From JAJYRX01 sp041655275 (GTDB taxonomy: Bacteria > Pseudomonadota > Gammaproteobacteria > Burkholderiales > Burkholderiaceae_B): 64,000 nt of DNA. The notes beneath the pieces are model-generated. The model was not told where the DNA came from. It saw nothing but the letters and a program-made list of their open reading frames with translations, and did no database searches. The stretch lies in the NCBI GenBank assembly GCA_041655275.1, contig JBBAFU010000001.1:62001-126000 (forward strand). Direction: 5' to 3'. The position numbers were made by a program, and so were the translations under genes. Below, piece after piece: positions 41,299 to 49,893 of this stretch. Positions within the stretch are counted from its first letter, which is position 1. Every line of letters starts with the position of its first letter.

Positions 41299-42342
41299 AT
41301 GATTCAGCACACACTTTACCAGTCCCTTCCCCGAGTCAAACTGCTTGCGCCCACCCCCCTGGCAGCCCTGCCAAACCTGGGGCGCCACCTCGGTGGCATC
41401 AAACTGTATGTCAAGCGCGATGATATCGGCCTGTTGGGCGGTGGCGGCAACAAGCTGCGCAAACTGGAGCTTCTGGCGGCGCAAGCGCAGGGCTGCGATA
41501 CCCTTATCACCTTTGGCGCGCTGCAATCCAACCATGCCCGTCTGACGGCGGCGGTTGCGGCCCATCTCGGTATGGCCTGCCATCTGGTGCTCAACTGCAA
41601 AGTGGCGCGTCAGGGGCCGCATTATGAAACCAGTGGCAATCAGGCGCTCAATCGCCTTCTGGGTGCACATTGCCATCGTCTGGCGGCAGAGGAAGATCCG
41701 CTTGCCTTTGCTGCGGCACTGCGCGATCGATTGGAATCCCAGGGGCGGCGTGTGGCCACGATTGCCTTCGGTGGCTCCGATGCCTACGGCAGTCTGGGGT
41801 ATGTGCGCTGCATTGAAGAGCTTGCAGAGCAGGCGGAAGAGCAGGGCATTCGCATTGATCATCTCGTGCATGCCAGCGGCAGCGGCGGCACCCAGGCCGG
41901 ACTCGTGCTGGGTGCGCATCTTCAGCAGGCTGCTTTCCGCATTGAAGGTATCAGCGTGCTGCACAATGCGGCTGATCTGGCCGCCATGGTGCGCGGTCTG
42001 GTGTACGAGGCTGCTGCCGTGCTTGCACTGGACGGTGAAAAAGCGGCAGCCGGTATCCAGGTGGATGATGGTTTTGTCGGGCGTGGCTATGGTCTGGCAG
42101 ATGACAAGGTCTACGCCGCAATGGCATTGGCGGCGCGGCGGGAGGGCTTGCTGCTCGACCCGGTGTATACCGGCAAGGCTTTTGCCGGGCTGGTGGCTCG
42201 GGCCCGGCAGGGCCGATATCGGGCCGGTGACACTGTGGTCTTCCTGCATACCGGCGGCTTGCCGGGTATCTTCGCCTATGCCGACGAGATTGCAGCCAGT
42301 GCCGCGCTGGCCGCAGAAGACGTACCGGGACAGCCTTCATGA
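41299..42342 (+). CDS. D-cysteine desulfhydrase / ACC deaminase family PLP enzyme
   Basis: Fold-type II PLP enzyme of 347 residues that deaminates or desulfurates small amino acids. The PLP lysine is in GGGGNKLRKLELL (near residue 53), followed by FGALQSNHARLTAAVAA and the phosphate-binding SGSGGTQAGLVLG (about 197). These fit DcyD or 1-aminocyclopropane-1-carboxylate deaminase; no feature seen here tells them apart securely. D-cysteine desulfhydrase would fit the sulfur context by making sulfide and pyruvate. It has its own promoter and overlaps the amidohydrolase gene by 4 bases. Confidence 0.85.
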   Translation: MIQHTLYQSLPRVKLLAPTPLAALPNLGRHLGGIKLYVKRDDIGLLGGGGNKLRKLELLAAQAQGCDTLITFGALQSNHARLTAAVAAHLGMACHLVLNCKVARQGPHYETSGNQALNRLLGAHCHRLAAEEDPLAFAAALRDRLESQGRRVATIAFGGSDAYGSLGYVRCIEELAEQAEEQGIRIDHLVHASGSGGTQAGLVLGAHLQQAAFRIEGISVLHNAADLAAMVRGLVYEAAAVLALDGEKAAAGIQVDDGFVGRGYGLADDKVYAAMALAARREGLLLDPVYTGKAFAGLVARARQGRYRAGDTVVFLHTGGLPGIFAYADEIAASAALAAEDVPGQPS

Positions 42343-44072
42343 TGACAGGTGCACGCCACGGCGGGAGCACCGATATGAGCAGACAGGCGGCACCGGGCCG
42401 GCGCCCGGAAATCATTTTGCATAATGCGCACATCCTGACGCTTGAGGATGCATTGCCACAGGCGCAGGCGATTGGCATTCGTGCCGGCCGCATCTGTGCG
42501 CTGGGCAGTGATGACCAGGTGCTGGCACTCGCTGATGATGCGTGCGAATATCTGGACCTGGAGGGACGCACTGTAGTGCCCGGCCTGATTGATGGTCATG
42601 CCCATCTGGACCGCGAAGGTCTGAAGGGCATCTATCCTTCCCTGGGCACGGTGGAAAGCATTGCCGATATCCAGGAAAAAATAGCAGCCCTGGCGCGCCA
42701 GACACCCAGAGGTGAGTGGATTGTGGTCATGCCGCTGGGTACGCCGCCCCTGTTCGATGACATGCCTCAGGCGCTCAGGGAAGGACGATTTCCGGATCGC
42801 CACGACCTGGATGCCGCCGCACCGGATCATCCGGTGTACATCCGCAGCATTTGGGGCTTCTGGCGCCATACCACACCACTGGTTTCGATTGCCAACACGC
42901 GCGCCCTGGAATGCGCGGGTATTAATGAACAGACGCCGTCGCCGTCGCCGCAGGTGATCATAGAGCGGGATGCCCAGGGCATACCAACCGGCGTGTTTCG
43001 CGAAAATACGCTGATGCCAATTGTCGAGCTGGTGTTTTTCCGTGAGGTCACACGTTTTTCAGTGGCGGCGCGGGTGAAATCGATGTCGCGCTCGACTGCC
43101 GCCTATCACGCCTTTGGAACGACAAGCGTACACGAGGGCCACGGCGCCGCTTCGGAGCTGGTGCGTGCATATCAGAAAACGCATGCCGCAGGGCAACTGG
43201 ACATGCGCATCCAGCTTGCGTGGAGCCCGAACTGGCGCAGCGTACCGGTGGAAGACATTGCCGGTTTCATGGAGGCATGGTGCGGGTGGCTGGCCGACAC
43301 AGGCCAGGGCGATGAGTATTTCCGCATTGCCGGCATGTTCGTGGACATGGGACCGGATCCGGACAATCGCTTGCGCGCGCAAGCCTATCCGGACACCGGC
43401 TGGGCGGGTTTCAATTACGACACCGCGCGGGAGCGGGACCAGGTATTGGCGGTGCTGCGCGCCTGCGCACGCCTGCGAATTCAGGTCATCGCCATCTGGC
43501 CCAATATGCTCGGGCTATTCCATCAAATTCATCAGGAAACCAGCCTGAAAGGTTTGCGTTGGGTTCTCGGACATGTCTCTACATTATCACCACAAGCAGT
43601 TGAGCAGATCCGCGAGATGGGACTTATTGTCACCACACACACCAATCGCTATCTCTACAAGGAGGGGCCTTTGCTGTGCGAACGGCTGCCTGCGGAACGT
43701 CATGGCGAGATTGTGCCCCTGCGCACACTGACGGATGCCGGTATTCCCGTGGTGCTGGCGACTGACAATGTGCCGGTATCATTATTTCATCCCATGTGGC
43801 ACGCGGTTGCCCGCAAGGCGCGCGCCAACGGGATGTTGATCAGCCCGGAGCAGGCGCTCAGTCGCGAAGAAGCGCTGCGTTGCATGACGCGCAATGGCAG
43901 CCTGCTGACGTGGCAGGAAGCGGAAAAGGGTTCGCTCAAAGTGGGGAAAATGGCCGATCTGGCTGTACTGAGTGCAAACCCCCTGCAGTGCCCGGAAGCA
44001 CAGATTCCCGAAATCAGGGCCGTGATGACCATGGTCGGTGGGCGCATTGTTCATCACGGTTGGCCATCATGA
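42339..44072 (+). CDS. Amidohydrolase, YtcJ-like
   Basis: Zinc-dependent amidohydrolase-superfamily enzyme, 577 residues. Typical elements are DLEGRTVVPGLIDGHAHLDR (about 70-90, metal HxH motif), HAFGTTSVHEGHGAASELV (about 265), LGHVSTLSPQAVEQI (about 408) and ATDNVPVSLFHPMWH (about 473), and an ending AVLSANPLQCPE in the composite domain. The ATG at 42339 is used because it overlaps the previous stop; a later in-frame ATG (42375) follows a better ribosome site and may be the real one. Substrate unknown; lipase and PLP genes flank it in the same operon. Confidence 0.82.
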   Translation: MMTGARHGGSTDMSRQAAPGRRPEIILHNAHILTLEDALPQAQAIGIRAGRICALGSDDQVLALADDACEYLDLEGRTVVPGLIDGHAHLDREGLKGIYPSLGTVESIADIQEKIAALARQTPRGEWIVVMPLGTPPLFDDMPQALREGRFPDRHDLDAAAPDHPVYIRSIWGFWRHTTPLVSIANTRALECAGINEQTPSPSPQVIIERDAQGIPTGVFRENTLMPIVELVFFREVTRFSVAARVKSMSRSTAAYHAFGTTSVHEGHGAASELVRAYQKTHAAGQLDMRIQLAWSPNWRSVPVEDIAGFMEAWCGWLADTGQGDEYFRIAGMFVDMGPDPDNRLRAQAYPDTGWAGFNYDTARERDQVLAVLRACARLRIQVIAIWPNMLGLFHQIHQETSLKGLRWVLGHVSTLSPQAVEQIREMGLIVTTHTNRYLYKEGPLLCERLPAERHGEIVPLRTLTDAGIPVVLATDNVPVSLFHPMWHAVARKARANGMLISPEQALSREEALRCMTRNGSLLTWQEAEKGSLKVGKMADLAVLSANPLQCPEAQIPEIRAVMTMVGGRIVHHGWPS

Positions 44073-45106
44073 ATATCACCCGTGTTATTGCTGCGCCGAC
44101 AGACAGGCCGTTTCCCGTTCATGACGGCCTGCCCGAGCGCCTGCTGACCGCCCATGACCCGGCGCTGCCGGCTGCGGGCGAGCGCGATGCGACGCTGGCG
44201 CATGTGCTTGGCCTGTGCGCCGGCTATGCCTATGCCGATGCCCCCACCGTAAGCACCATGATGGCCAGGGCAGGGCTGGCGGGCAATGCCTGCGCTCAGC
44301 TCACGCAGGTGGTGGACGCCATGTTCATCTATGCCAGTGCCAGTCTGGTGCAGAGCGCCTGCGGCCGTGTGCTCATCATTGCCTACCGGGGCACCGAACT
44401 GGCGGCGCTGGGCAGCTGGCTTGGCGATCTGGACTGCGGACGGGAATATCTTGCCCTGCGCACCCATGACGGCGCCATCGAGACACCGCGTGTACACGCG
44501 GGCTTTCATCGCAACTTCCGTGCCCTGCACTGGGAGGTGGAGCAGGCTTTGTCCCTGGCCCTGCAGGGGCGTTCCCTGGCTGACCCCGGGCAGGATCTTG
44601 CACATCCACTGCAGGCCCTGTTTGTGACCGGCCACAGCCTGGGTGCGGCCATGGCCGAGCTGTTTGCACTCAAACTGGCCCGGCAGGGCGCCAATGCCGC
44701 CGTGGTATCGCGCCTGCGCGCCGTCTATACCTTTGGCGGACCCATGGTCATCGGTGACCCCTTCCCGGCGCAGACGGCCGCCCGCGCGGGGGCACGACTA
44801 TATCGGCATGTGATACCGGCAGACCCGGTTCCTGCCTTGCCGGCAGCAGCCTGGGGGCACTTTGCCCATTTCGGTCAGGAATATCGTCATGCGGACGGCC
44901 AATGGCAGCGTGTGTCCCAGGCCACAACACAGCTCGAACGCGTGCGCGAGTTGCCGCGCGCGATGCTGGCCGCGCTGCGCGGCGAGAAACAGCGTGCCGC
45001 GCAGCGCTATTCCATTGCCGCCCACGGGCCGCATCAGTATCTGGCCGCCTTGCGCCCGCCCGGGCGAGCAAGCGAATTCGGCGACATGCCAACCGAGAGC
45101 GACTGA
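44069..45106 (+). CDS. Class 3 lipase-like alpha/beta hydrolase
   Basis: A 345-residue lipase (class 3) family enzyme without a signal peptide. The oxyanion-side motif is LIIAYRGTELAALGSWLGDL (about 107-126) and the nucleophile elbow is FVTGHSLGAAMAELFALKL (serine near 193). The catalytic Asp is likely in HVIPADPVPALP and the His near the C-terminus in AHGPHQYL. It overlaps the amidohydrolase stop by 4 bases, so it is the last gene of a three-gene operon. Natural substrate is unknown. Confidence 0.8.
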   Translation: MNITRVIAAPTDRPFPVHDGLPERLLTAHDPALPAAGERDATLAHVLGLCAGYAYADAPTVSTMMARAGLAGNACAQLTQVVDAMFIYASASLVQSACGRVLIIAYRGTELAALGSWLGDLDCGREYLALRTHDGAIETPRVHAGFHRNFRALHWEVEQALSLALQGRSLADPGQDLAHPLQALFVTGHSLGAAMAELFALKLARQGANAAVVSRLRAVYTFGGPMVIGDPFPAQTAARAGARLYRHVIPADPVPALPAAAWGHFAHFGQEYRHADGQWQRVSQATTQLERVRELPRAMLAALRGEKQRAAQRYSIAAHGPHQYLAALRPPGRASEFGDMPTESD

Positions 45107-45281
45107 GCCAATATCTTCTTGAAAGTCGCGGGCTTATCGCAGCAGATCACTCGGGTATGAGCCTTGTTTGCGCCAGTTCGAGATATATTTGCATAATTCG
45201 CAGTGTCTTGTAACGCGCGGCGCTGCCTCTGCGCCGGGTATGGCGATTCGATGTTCAGAGCTTCCACCAAGGAGACACGCC

Positions 45282-46868
45282 ATGAAAATACGCTTTTTCC
45301 TGTTGTCACTCGTCCTGGCGTGTACTTCCCTGCCTGCCCAGACCCTGGATCTGGTGCGCGCAGAAAAGGTATATGCACAGCACTGTGCGGTCTGTCACGG
45401 CGCCGATCGCGGGGGCTATATCGGCCCGGCGCTCAACAAGAATGAGCTCAAATACAGCGCCGATGAGGTGGACGGCATCATCATCAGCGGTGTACCGCCC
45501 ACCCTCATGCCGCAACACCCGTCCTGGCGCGGTATGCTTTCGGGAAGTGAGCGCAGACTCCTTGCCCAGCTCGTTACCACGCAGCCGCGCAATGAACTCG
45601 ATTGGGATCTGGACGATATCCGCAACTCGCTGGAAGTCCTGGTTGCCGATGAGTCCACGCTGCCCGCCAAACCCGGCTATGCCATCGATTCCATGGACGA
45701 CATGATGGCCGTCATGTCGCGCGGCCTGCAGGCGGCGGGCAAGGACGCCAAGGTGATGTTCTTCAATGGCCGCACCCACCAGCTGGTGGGTGAAGTGGCT
45801 ACCGGTGTGGCGCCGCACCTGATGGACTTTCATCCCGTCGATTCGCGCTGGGCCTATGTGCGTGACGATCATGGCTGGGTGCACAAGATCGATATGTATT
45901 CCATGCGCATCGTGCGCAAGGTGCGCGCGGGCCTGAACGGCACTTCGCTGGCAATATCGCTTGACGGGCGCTATGTGGCGGCGGGCTCCTATGTACCGCA
46001 CACCTTCGTGATCATGGATGCCGATACGCTGGAGCCCTTGCGCGTCATGCGACTGGAAGGTGTCGATCCCGACGGGAACATGGTCGAAGCGGATGCCGGT
46101 ACCATCATGGCCACGCCATTTGCCAATATCTTCCTGGTGGCCCTGGAGCAGGCAGGTCAGGTATGGATCATCGATCTGGACGATGATGCGTTCCCGGTCA
46201 CGAAGATCAGCGATGTGGGCCGTCACCTGCATGATGGCTTCCTGTCTCCCGATGGCCGTTATGCCGTCATAGCCTCCTACGATGATCATCTGAATACGGT
46301 TATCGATCTGGCCGAAAAACGCATCGTGCGCAAGATTCCGTCGGGATGCAAACCCCATCTGGGTTCTGGCGCCGTAGTGGCGTCGGGTGGCCGTATGCTG
46401 GGCTTTGGCACTAACATGGGTGAGGAAGACTGTGGCGCCTTCGAGGTGACAGTCTTCGACATGGCAGACTTTTCCGTCGTGAAGCGCATTCCTGCGATCG
46501 GCCCGACCGAATCTCCGGCGGCGCATCCGCTGGCACCCTACGTCATCGTCGACATCATCGGCACGGGACCGGATGCCAGCAAGATCCAGTTCATCGACAA
46601 GGAAACGCTCGAAGTGGTGCGCACGCTCGAAGTGGACGGGACGCTCGGCCATTCGCATTTTCCCGAATACACGGGGCGCGGAGACTTCTTCTACATCAGT
46701 TCGCGCTACCGTGGCGACCGCAGTACGGGTGCGCATGGCGGCAATCTGGTGATCTTTGACTCGCACACGCTAGAGAAGGTCAAGTCAATTCCGGTGGAGG
46801 TGCCGGCCGGCGTCTTCTCGCGTCTGCGTGCGCGTACCGTAGTGATCGGCCTGCAGCCGGCAATGTAG
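45282..46868 (+). CDS. Periplasmic cytochrome c / cytochrome d1-like protein (NirS/NirN type), orphan
   Basis: A 528-residue exported protein: signal peptide (about 1-19), a cytochrome c domain with the heme motif YAQHCAVCHGADRGG (CxxCH near residue 35), then an eight-bladed d1-heme-type propeller (about 125-525) with repeats such as HPVDSRWAYVRDDHGWVHK, LSPDGRYAVIASYDDHLN and GHSHFPEYTGRGDFFYI. The same plan is in nitrite reductase NirS and in NirN. No d1-heme biosynthesis or other nir gene is nearby, so it is uncertain which role it plays or whether it carries heme d1. AAGGAGA lies 5 bases before the ATG. A -10-like CATAAT is at about 45193. Confidence 0.82.
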   Translation: MKIRFFLLSLVLACTSLPAQTLDLVRAEKVYAQHCAVCHGADRGGYIGPALNKNELKYSADEVDGIIISGVPPTLMPQHPSWRGMLSGSERRLLAQLVTTQPRNELDWDLDDIRNSLEVLVADESTLPAKPGYAIDSMDDMMAVMSRGLQAAGKDAKVMFFNGRTHQLVGEVATGVAPHLMDFHPVDSRWAYVRDDHGWVHKIDMYSMRIVRKVRAGLNGTSLAISLDGRYVAAGSYVPHTFVIMDADTLEPLRVMRLEGVDPDGNMVEADAGTIMATPFANIFLVALEQAGQVWIIDLDDDAFPVTKISDVGRHLHDGFLSPDGRYAVIASYDDHLNTVIDLAEKRIVRKIPSGCKPHLGSGAVVASGGRMLGFGTNMGEEDCGAFEVTVFDMADFSVVKRIPAIGPTESPAAHPLAPYVIVDIIGTGPDASKIQFIDKETLEVVRTLEVDGTLGHSHFPEYTGRGDFFYISSRYRGDRSTGAHGGNLVIFDSHTLEKVKSIPVEVPAGVFSRLRARTVVIGLQPAM

Positions 46869-46886
46869 TCCGGCAGGCCGCAAGCG

Positions 46887-47564
46887 TCAGGATACGGGGT
46901 TGATGCTTAGCGCCATCATGGCGGACAGCTGGCACAGCGGCCGTCCCGAGTCCTGCTGCAAAGTATTGAAAGCCTGTTGCACGGCCTGCAGTTCGGCTTG
47001 CGTCGTTGGCTCGCGCGTGATCACATTCCAGGCGATCAGGCGGGCCACCACATCGCTGGTGAGCAGAAAGCTGTCCTTGCCTGCCAGACGCAGAAAACCC
47101 GCGCCCGAACGCCCGCCCAGATGGGCGGCGCGCCGGGCCAGCAGGCGCCACAGCCCGATGATGTCGCTCACCGGCCAGTCTGCGATGAACGCGCCAAAGG
47201 ACGTTCCCTGTTCCTCACGGATGTCCAGTATGAAACGGGCATTTCTGGCAATGGTGCGCAGCTTGCCGCGGTGACGGATGATGCCGGCATCTTTCATGTG
47301 GCGCTCGATGCCGGCATCATCCAGCCGGGCCATCGCCTGCGGATCGAAGCCGGCAAATGCCGTTTCGAAAGCAGGCCATTTGGCATTGACCATCGTGTGC
47401 TGCATGCCGGCCTGGAATACGCGCTGCGTCATGGCTGACAGATAGCGGTCGTCGCCCTTGTCGCGCAAGGCCTGGTTCGACAGGGCCTGAGGCATGACCG
47501 CCTCCATGGCCGCGTCGGAGTCGAAGCGGGCGCGAACGGTGTCATGCAGCCATTGGTAATTCAT
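46887..47564 (-). CDS. tag: DNA-3-methyladenine glycosylase I family protein
   Basis: Base-excision-repair glycosylase of the Tag family, 225 residues, longer than E. coli Tag (187). The recognised region is LSAMTQRVFQAGMQHTMVN, then AKWPAFETAFAGFDPQAMAR, and RLDDAGIERHMKDAGIIRHR with the helix-hairpin-helix-like segment. The N-terminal zinc cysteines of E. coli Tag are absent, as in the betaproteobacterial variant group. It converges with the cytochrome gene, 18 bases away, and is followed by the LOG-family gene, but in the opposite order of transcription (that gene lies upstream on the same strand). Confidence 0.85.
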   Translation of the reverse strand: MNYQWLHDTVRARFDSDAAMEAVMPQALSNQALRDKGDDRYLSAMTQRVFQAGMQHTMVNAKWPAFETAFAGFDPQAMARLDDAGIERHMKDAGIIRHRGKLRTIARNARFILDIREEQGTSFGAFIADWPVSDIIGLWRLLARRAAHLGGRSGAGFLRLAGKDSFLLTSDVVARLIAWNVITREPTTQAELQAVQQAFNTLQQDSGRPLCQLSAMMALSINPVS

Positions 47565-47606
47565 TTCTGTCCTCTTGCCTGTGGCGCGCGGGACGGTGTG
47601 CGGCCG

Positions 47607-48479
47607 TTATATGAAATGATCACATTCTGCGGGGCTGCGCGGCGTGCGGCCCGCGTAGAAAGTATCCAGCGCCGCCATGATTTCCTCTGCGGTATTTACA
47701 CAGGTGAACAGTGCACGATCTTCGGGCGAAATATAACCTTCGTCGACAAGGTGGTCGAAGTTGATGACCTTCTTCCAGAAGTCCTCGCCCACCAGCACGA
47801 CGGGAATGGCCGGCATCTTGCCGGTCTGTATCAGGGTAAGCACCTCGAACAGTTCGTCCATGGTGCCATAGCCGCCGGGAAACACCACGAGGCCGCGTGC
47901 GTGCAGCAGGAAATGTATCTTGCGGATGGCAAAATAATGAAAGTGAAAAGCCAGCTCGGGCGTGGTGTACGGGTTGGGAAGCTGCTCGTGGGGCAGGGTG
48001 ATGTTCAGTCCTATGGACCGTGCACCGACATCATAGGCACCGCGGTTGGCGGCTTCCATGATGCCCGGGCCGCCCCCGGTGACCACAACAAAGTCACACC
48101 GTTGAACCTGCTGGAAGCGCAGCGATACCTGGGCTGCGAAGCGGCGCGCCTCCTCATAGTGTGCAGATTGCTCCACGCGGCGTTGCGCCATCTTCAGTGA
48201 GGCCTCGTCCGTCGCATTGCCCGGCGTCTTGCCCTCCAGCCCGGCCAGCCGCGCCATGGCTGTCGACCGGTCTTGAACGCGCGCGCTGCCGAACACAACA
48301 ACGGTGGAGTGCACCTCCTGCTCGCGCAGGATGCGCTCGGGCTTGAGCAGTTCAAGATGCAAGCGTACGGGGCGCAAATCATCTTCGGAAAGCAGGTCTG
48401 AATCCTGATAGGCAAGGCGGTAGGCGGGTGAATCCAGAATCGCCTGCAGGCGCTGGTCGAGATCAATGGGCGACTTCAA
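47607..48479 (-). CDS. LOG family (TIGR00730) nucleotide 5'-monophosphate phosphoribohydrolase-like protein
   Basis: A 290-residue protein of the LOG/PpnN-type family; relatives release the base from a nucleoside monophosphate. The nucleotide motif is VVTGGGPGIMEAANRGA (about 136) and the catalytic one is FPGGYGTMDELFEVLTLI (about 213, PGGxGTxxE). The start chosen is TTG at 48479, 7 bases after AGGAGG; an ATG at 48512 has no ribosome site worth the name. It is divergent from the diaminopropionate ammonia-lyase gene and upstream of tag on the same strand. The substrate is not known. Confidence 0.87.
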   Translation of the reverse strand: MKSPIDLDQRLQAILDSPAYRLAYQDSDLLSEDDLRPVRLHLELLKPERILREQEVHSTVVVFGSARVQDRSTAMARLAGLEGKTPGNATDEASLKMAQRRVEQSAHYEEARRFAAQVSLRFQQVQRCDFVVVTGGGPGIMEAANRGAYDVGARSIGLNITLPHEQLPNPYTTPELAFHFHYFAIRKIHFLLHARGLVVFPGGYGTMDELFEVLTLIQTGKMPAIPVVLVGEDFWKKVINFDHLVDEGYISPEDRALFTCVNTAEEIMAALDTFYAGRTPRSPAECDHFI

Positions 48480-48492
48480 GTCGTGCCTCCTG
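48477..48492 (-). promoter_or_regulatory. Ribosome binding site that decides the LOG gene start
   Basis: On the minus strand AGGAGG (48492-48487) is followed by 7 bases and a TTG start (48479-48477). The nearest ATG (48512) lies upstream of this site without its own. Confidence 0.65.
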
Positions 48493-48525
48493 TGACGGCA
48501 GATGACGATCATTGCGTATTCTGCA

Positions 48526-48538
48526 AGGATACTATCCT
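48526..48538. promoter_or_regulatory. Palindrome between the LOG and dpaL genes
   Basis: AGGATA-C-TATCCT is perfect over 13 bases, with TGC/GCA extending it around a bulged A. A further TATCCT half-site lies at about 48580. A regulator of one or both divergent genes could bind here. Confidence 0.4.
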
Positions 48539-48565
48539 GCAGGCAATGGTGCGTGCAGCCGGGGT

Positions 48566-48594
48566 TTGTCAGCGATCGTATCCTGAACCATAAT
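48566..48594 (+). promoter_or_regulatory. Predicted promoter of dpaL
   Basis: TTGTCA (48566-48571), exactly 17 bases, CATAAT (48589-48594): five of six matches in each box. Transcription would start near 48601, with a 40-base leader. Confidence 0.6.
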
Positions 48595-48641
48595 GACCTG
48601 GCAGATTCCGGGTGGTCGCGCCCGGGCAAAGGAATCGACTC

Positions 48642-49838
48642 ATGAAAGAATTTACGCTGGCCGGTGGTGCACGCCTGTTCCCCAACCCGCATGCGCTGCC
48701 CCTGTCCACCCTCTACCCCGAAGCGCTCAAGCCCATCCTGTCGCTGGAGGCGCACGCACAGGCATGGGCGGGCATCACAGCCTGGCCGGGATACGCAGCC
48801 ACGCCCCTGCATCGCCTGGACGGATTGGCAAAGACACTGGGTCTGGCACGGATCGACTGCAAGGACGAGTCCCGGCGTTTCGGCCTGGGAAGTTTCAAGG
48901 CGCTGGGAGGCGCCTGGGCCGTGGCACAGTTGTTGCAGCGCGAAAGTCATCGTCCTGCACATGAGATCACCGTTGCCTGTGCGACGGATGGCAACCACGG
49001 GCGTTCCGTTGCCTGGGGTGCGCAGCAGATGGGCTGCCGGTGCGTTATTACCATCCATGAAAATGTCAGCGCGGCGCGTGAGGCGGCGATTGCACAATAT
49101 GGCGCACGTGTCGTGCGTGTGCCGGGAAATTACGACGATGCCGTGCGCCATGCCGCCGGGCAGGCGGCACGTGAAGGCCATACCATCATCTCGGACACGT
49201 CATGGCCGGGTTACATGGACGTGCCGCGCGATGTCATGCAGGGCTATACCATCATGGTGCAGGAGGCGCTGGACCAGCTTGATAACGATGCCTTGCCCAC
49301 CCATGTCTTCATCCAGGCGGGCGTGGGCGGTCTGGCGGCGGCCATCTGTGCCCATCTCTGGGAGCGTTGTGGCGCGCAACGCCCGCGCATCATCGTCGCC
49401 GAGCCCCTGCAGGCGGCCTGTCTCTACGAAAGTGCGCGCGCCGGCCGCCCCCAGGTGGTGAAAGGCAGCCTGGATACCGCCATGGCGGGTCTGGCCTGCG
49501 GCGAAGTATCCCTGCTGGCCTGGGAGGTGCTGCGACCGGGCGCCCAGGCGTTCATGCAGGTTCCTGACGCCGAGGCATTGGCCTGCATGCGCCTGCTTGC
49601 CGAGCCTGCCGGCACGGACGTGCCCGTGGTGGCGGGCGAATCTGCCGTGGCCGGGCTGGCTGCCTGTCGACTGGCCCTGGCAGATCCTGCAGCCCGAGAG
49701 GTTCTGGCGCTGGATGCGGACAGCCGGCTGCTGGTGTTTTCCAGCGAAGGCGATACTGACCCGGGTCTGTATGAAACCATCGTCGGCCGGTCGGCCGAGG
49801 CGGTACGCAAGTCGGTCCGAGGCAGTTGCCCGGAGTAG
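48642..49838 (+). CDS. dpaL: Diaminopropionate ammonia-lyase
   Basis: Fold-type II PLP enzyme that turns 2,3-diaminopropionate into pyruvate and two ammonia. The 398 residues include the PLP lysine in KDESRRFGLGSFKALGGA (near 86), the CATDGNHGRSVAWGAQQMG loop (about 119-137), and the glycine-rich IQAGVGGLAAAI (about 225). The opening LPLSTLYPEALKPILSLEAH and length fit YgeX-type enzymes. It has a good promoter and an AAGGAA near the ATG. It is the only member of its pathway here; ammonia set free would suit a GMP synthetase that cannot use glutamine, but this link is speculative. Confidence 0.92.
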   Translation: MKEFTLAGGARLFPNPHALPLSTLYPEALKPILSLEAHAQAWAGITAWPGYAATPLHRLDGLAKTLGLARIDCKDESRRFGLGSFKALGGAWAVAQLLQRESHRPAHEITVACATDGNHGRSVAWGAQQMGCRCVITIHENVSAAREAAIAQYGARVVRVPGNYDDAVRHAAGQAAREGHTIISDTSWPGYMDVPRDVMQGYTIMVQEALDQLDNDALPTHVFIQAGVGGLAAAICAHLWERCGAQRPRIIVAEPLQAACLYESARAGRPQVVKGSLDTAMAGLACGEVSLLAWEVLRPGAQAFMQVPDAEALACMRLLAEPAGTDVPVVAGESAVAGLAACRLALADPAAREVLALDADSRLLVFSSEGDTDPGLYETIVGRSAEAVRKSVRGSCPE

Positions 49839-49893
49839 TGCTATCAAGGGTATATACTGATCGCTGTCTCATCCAAAGGGCAGTCCCGCAGTC

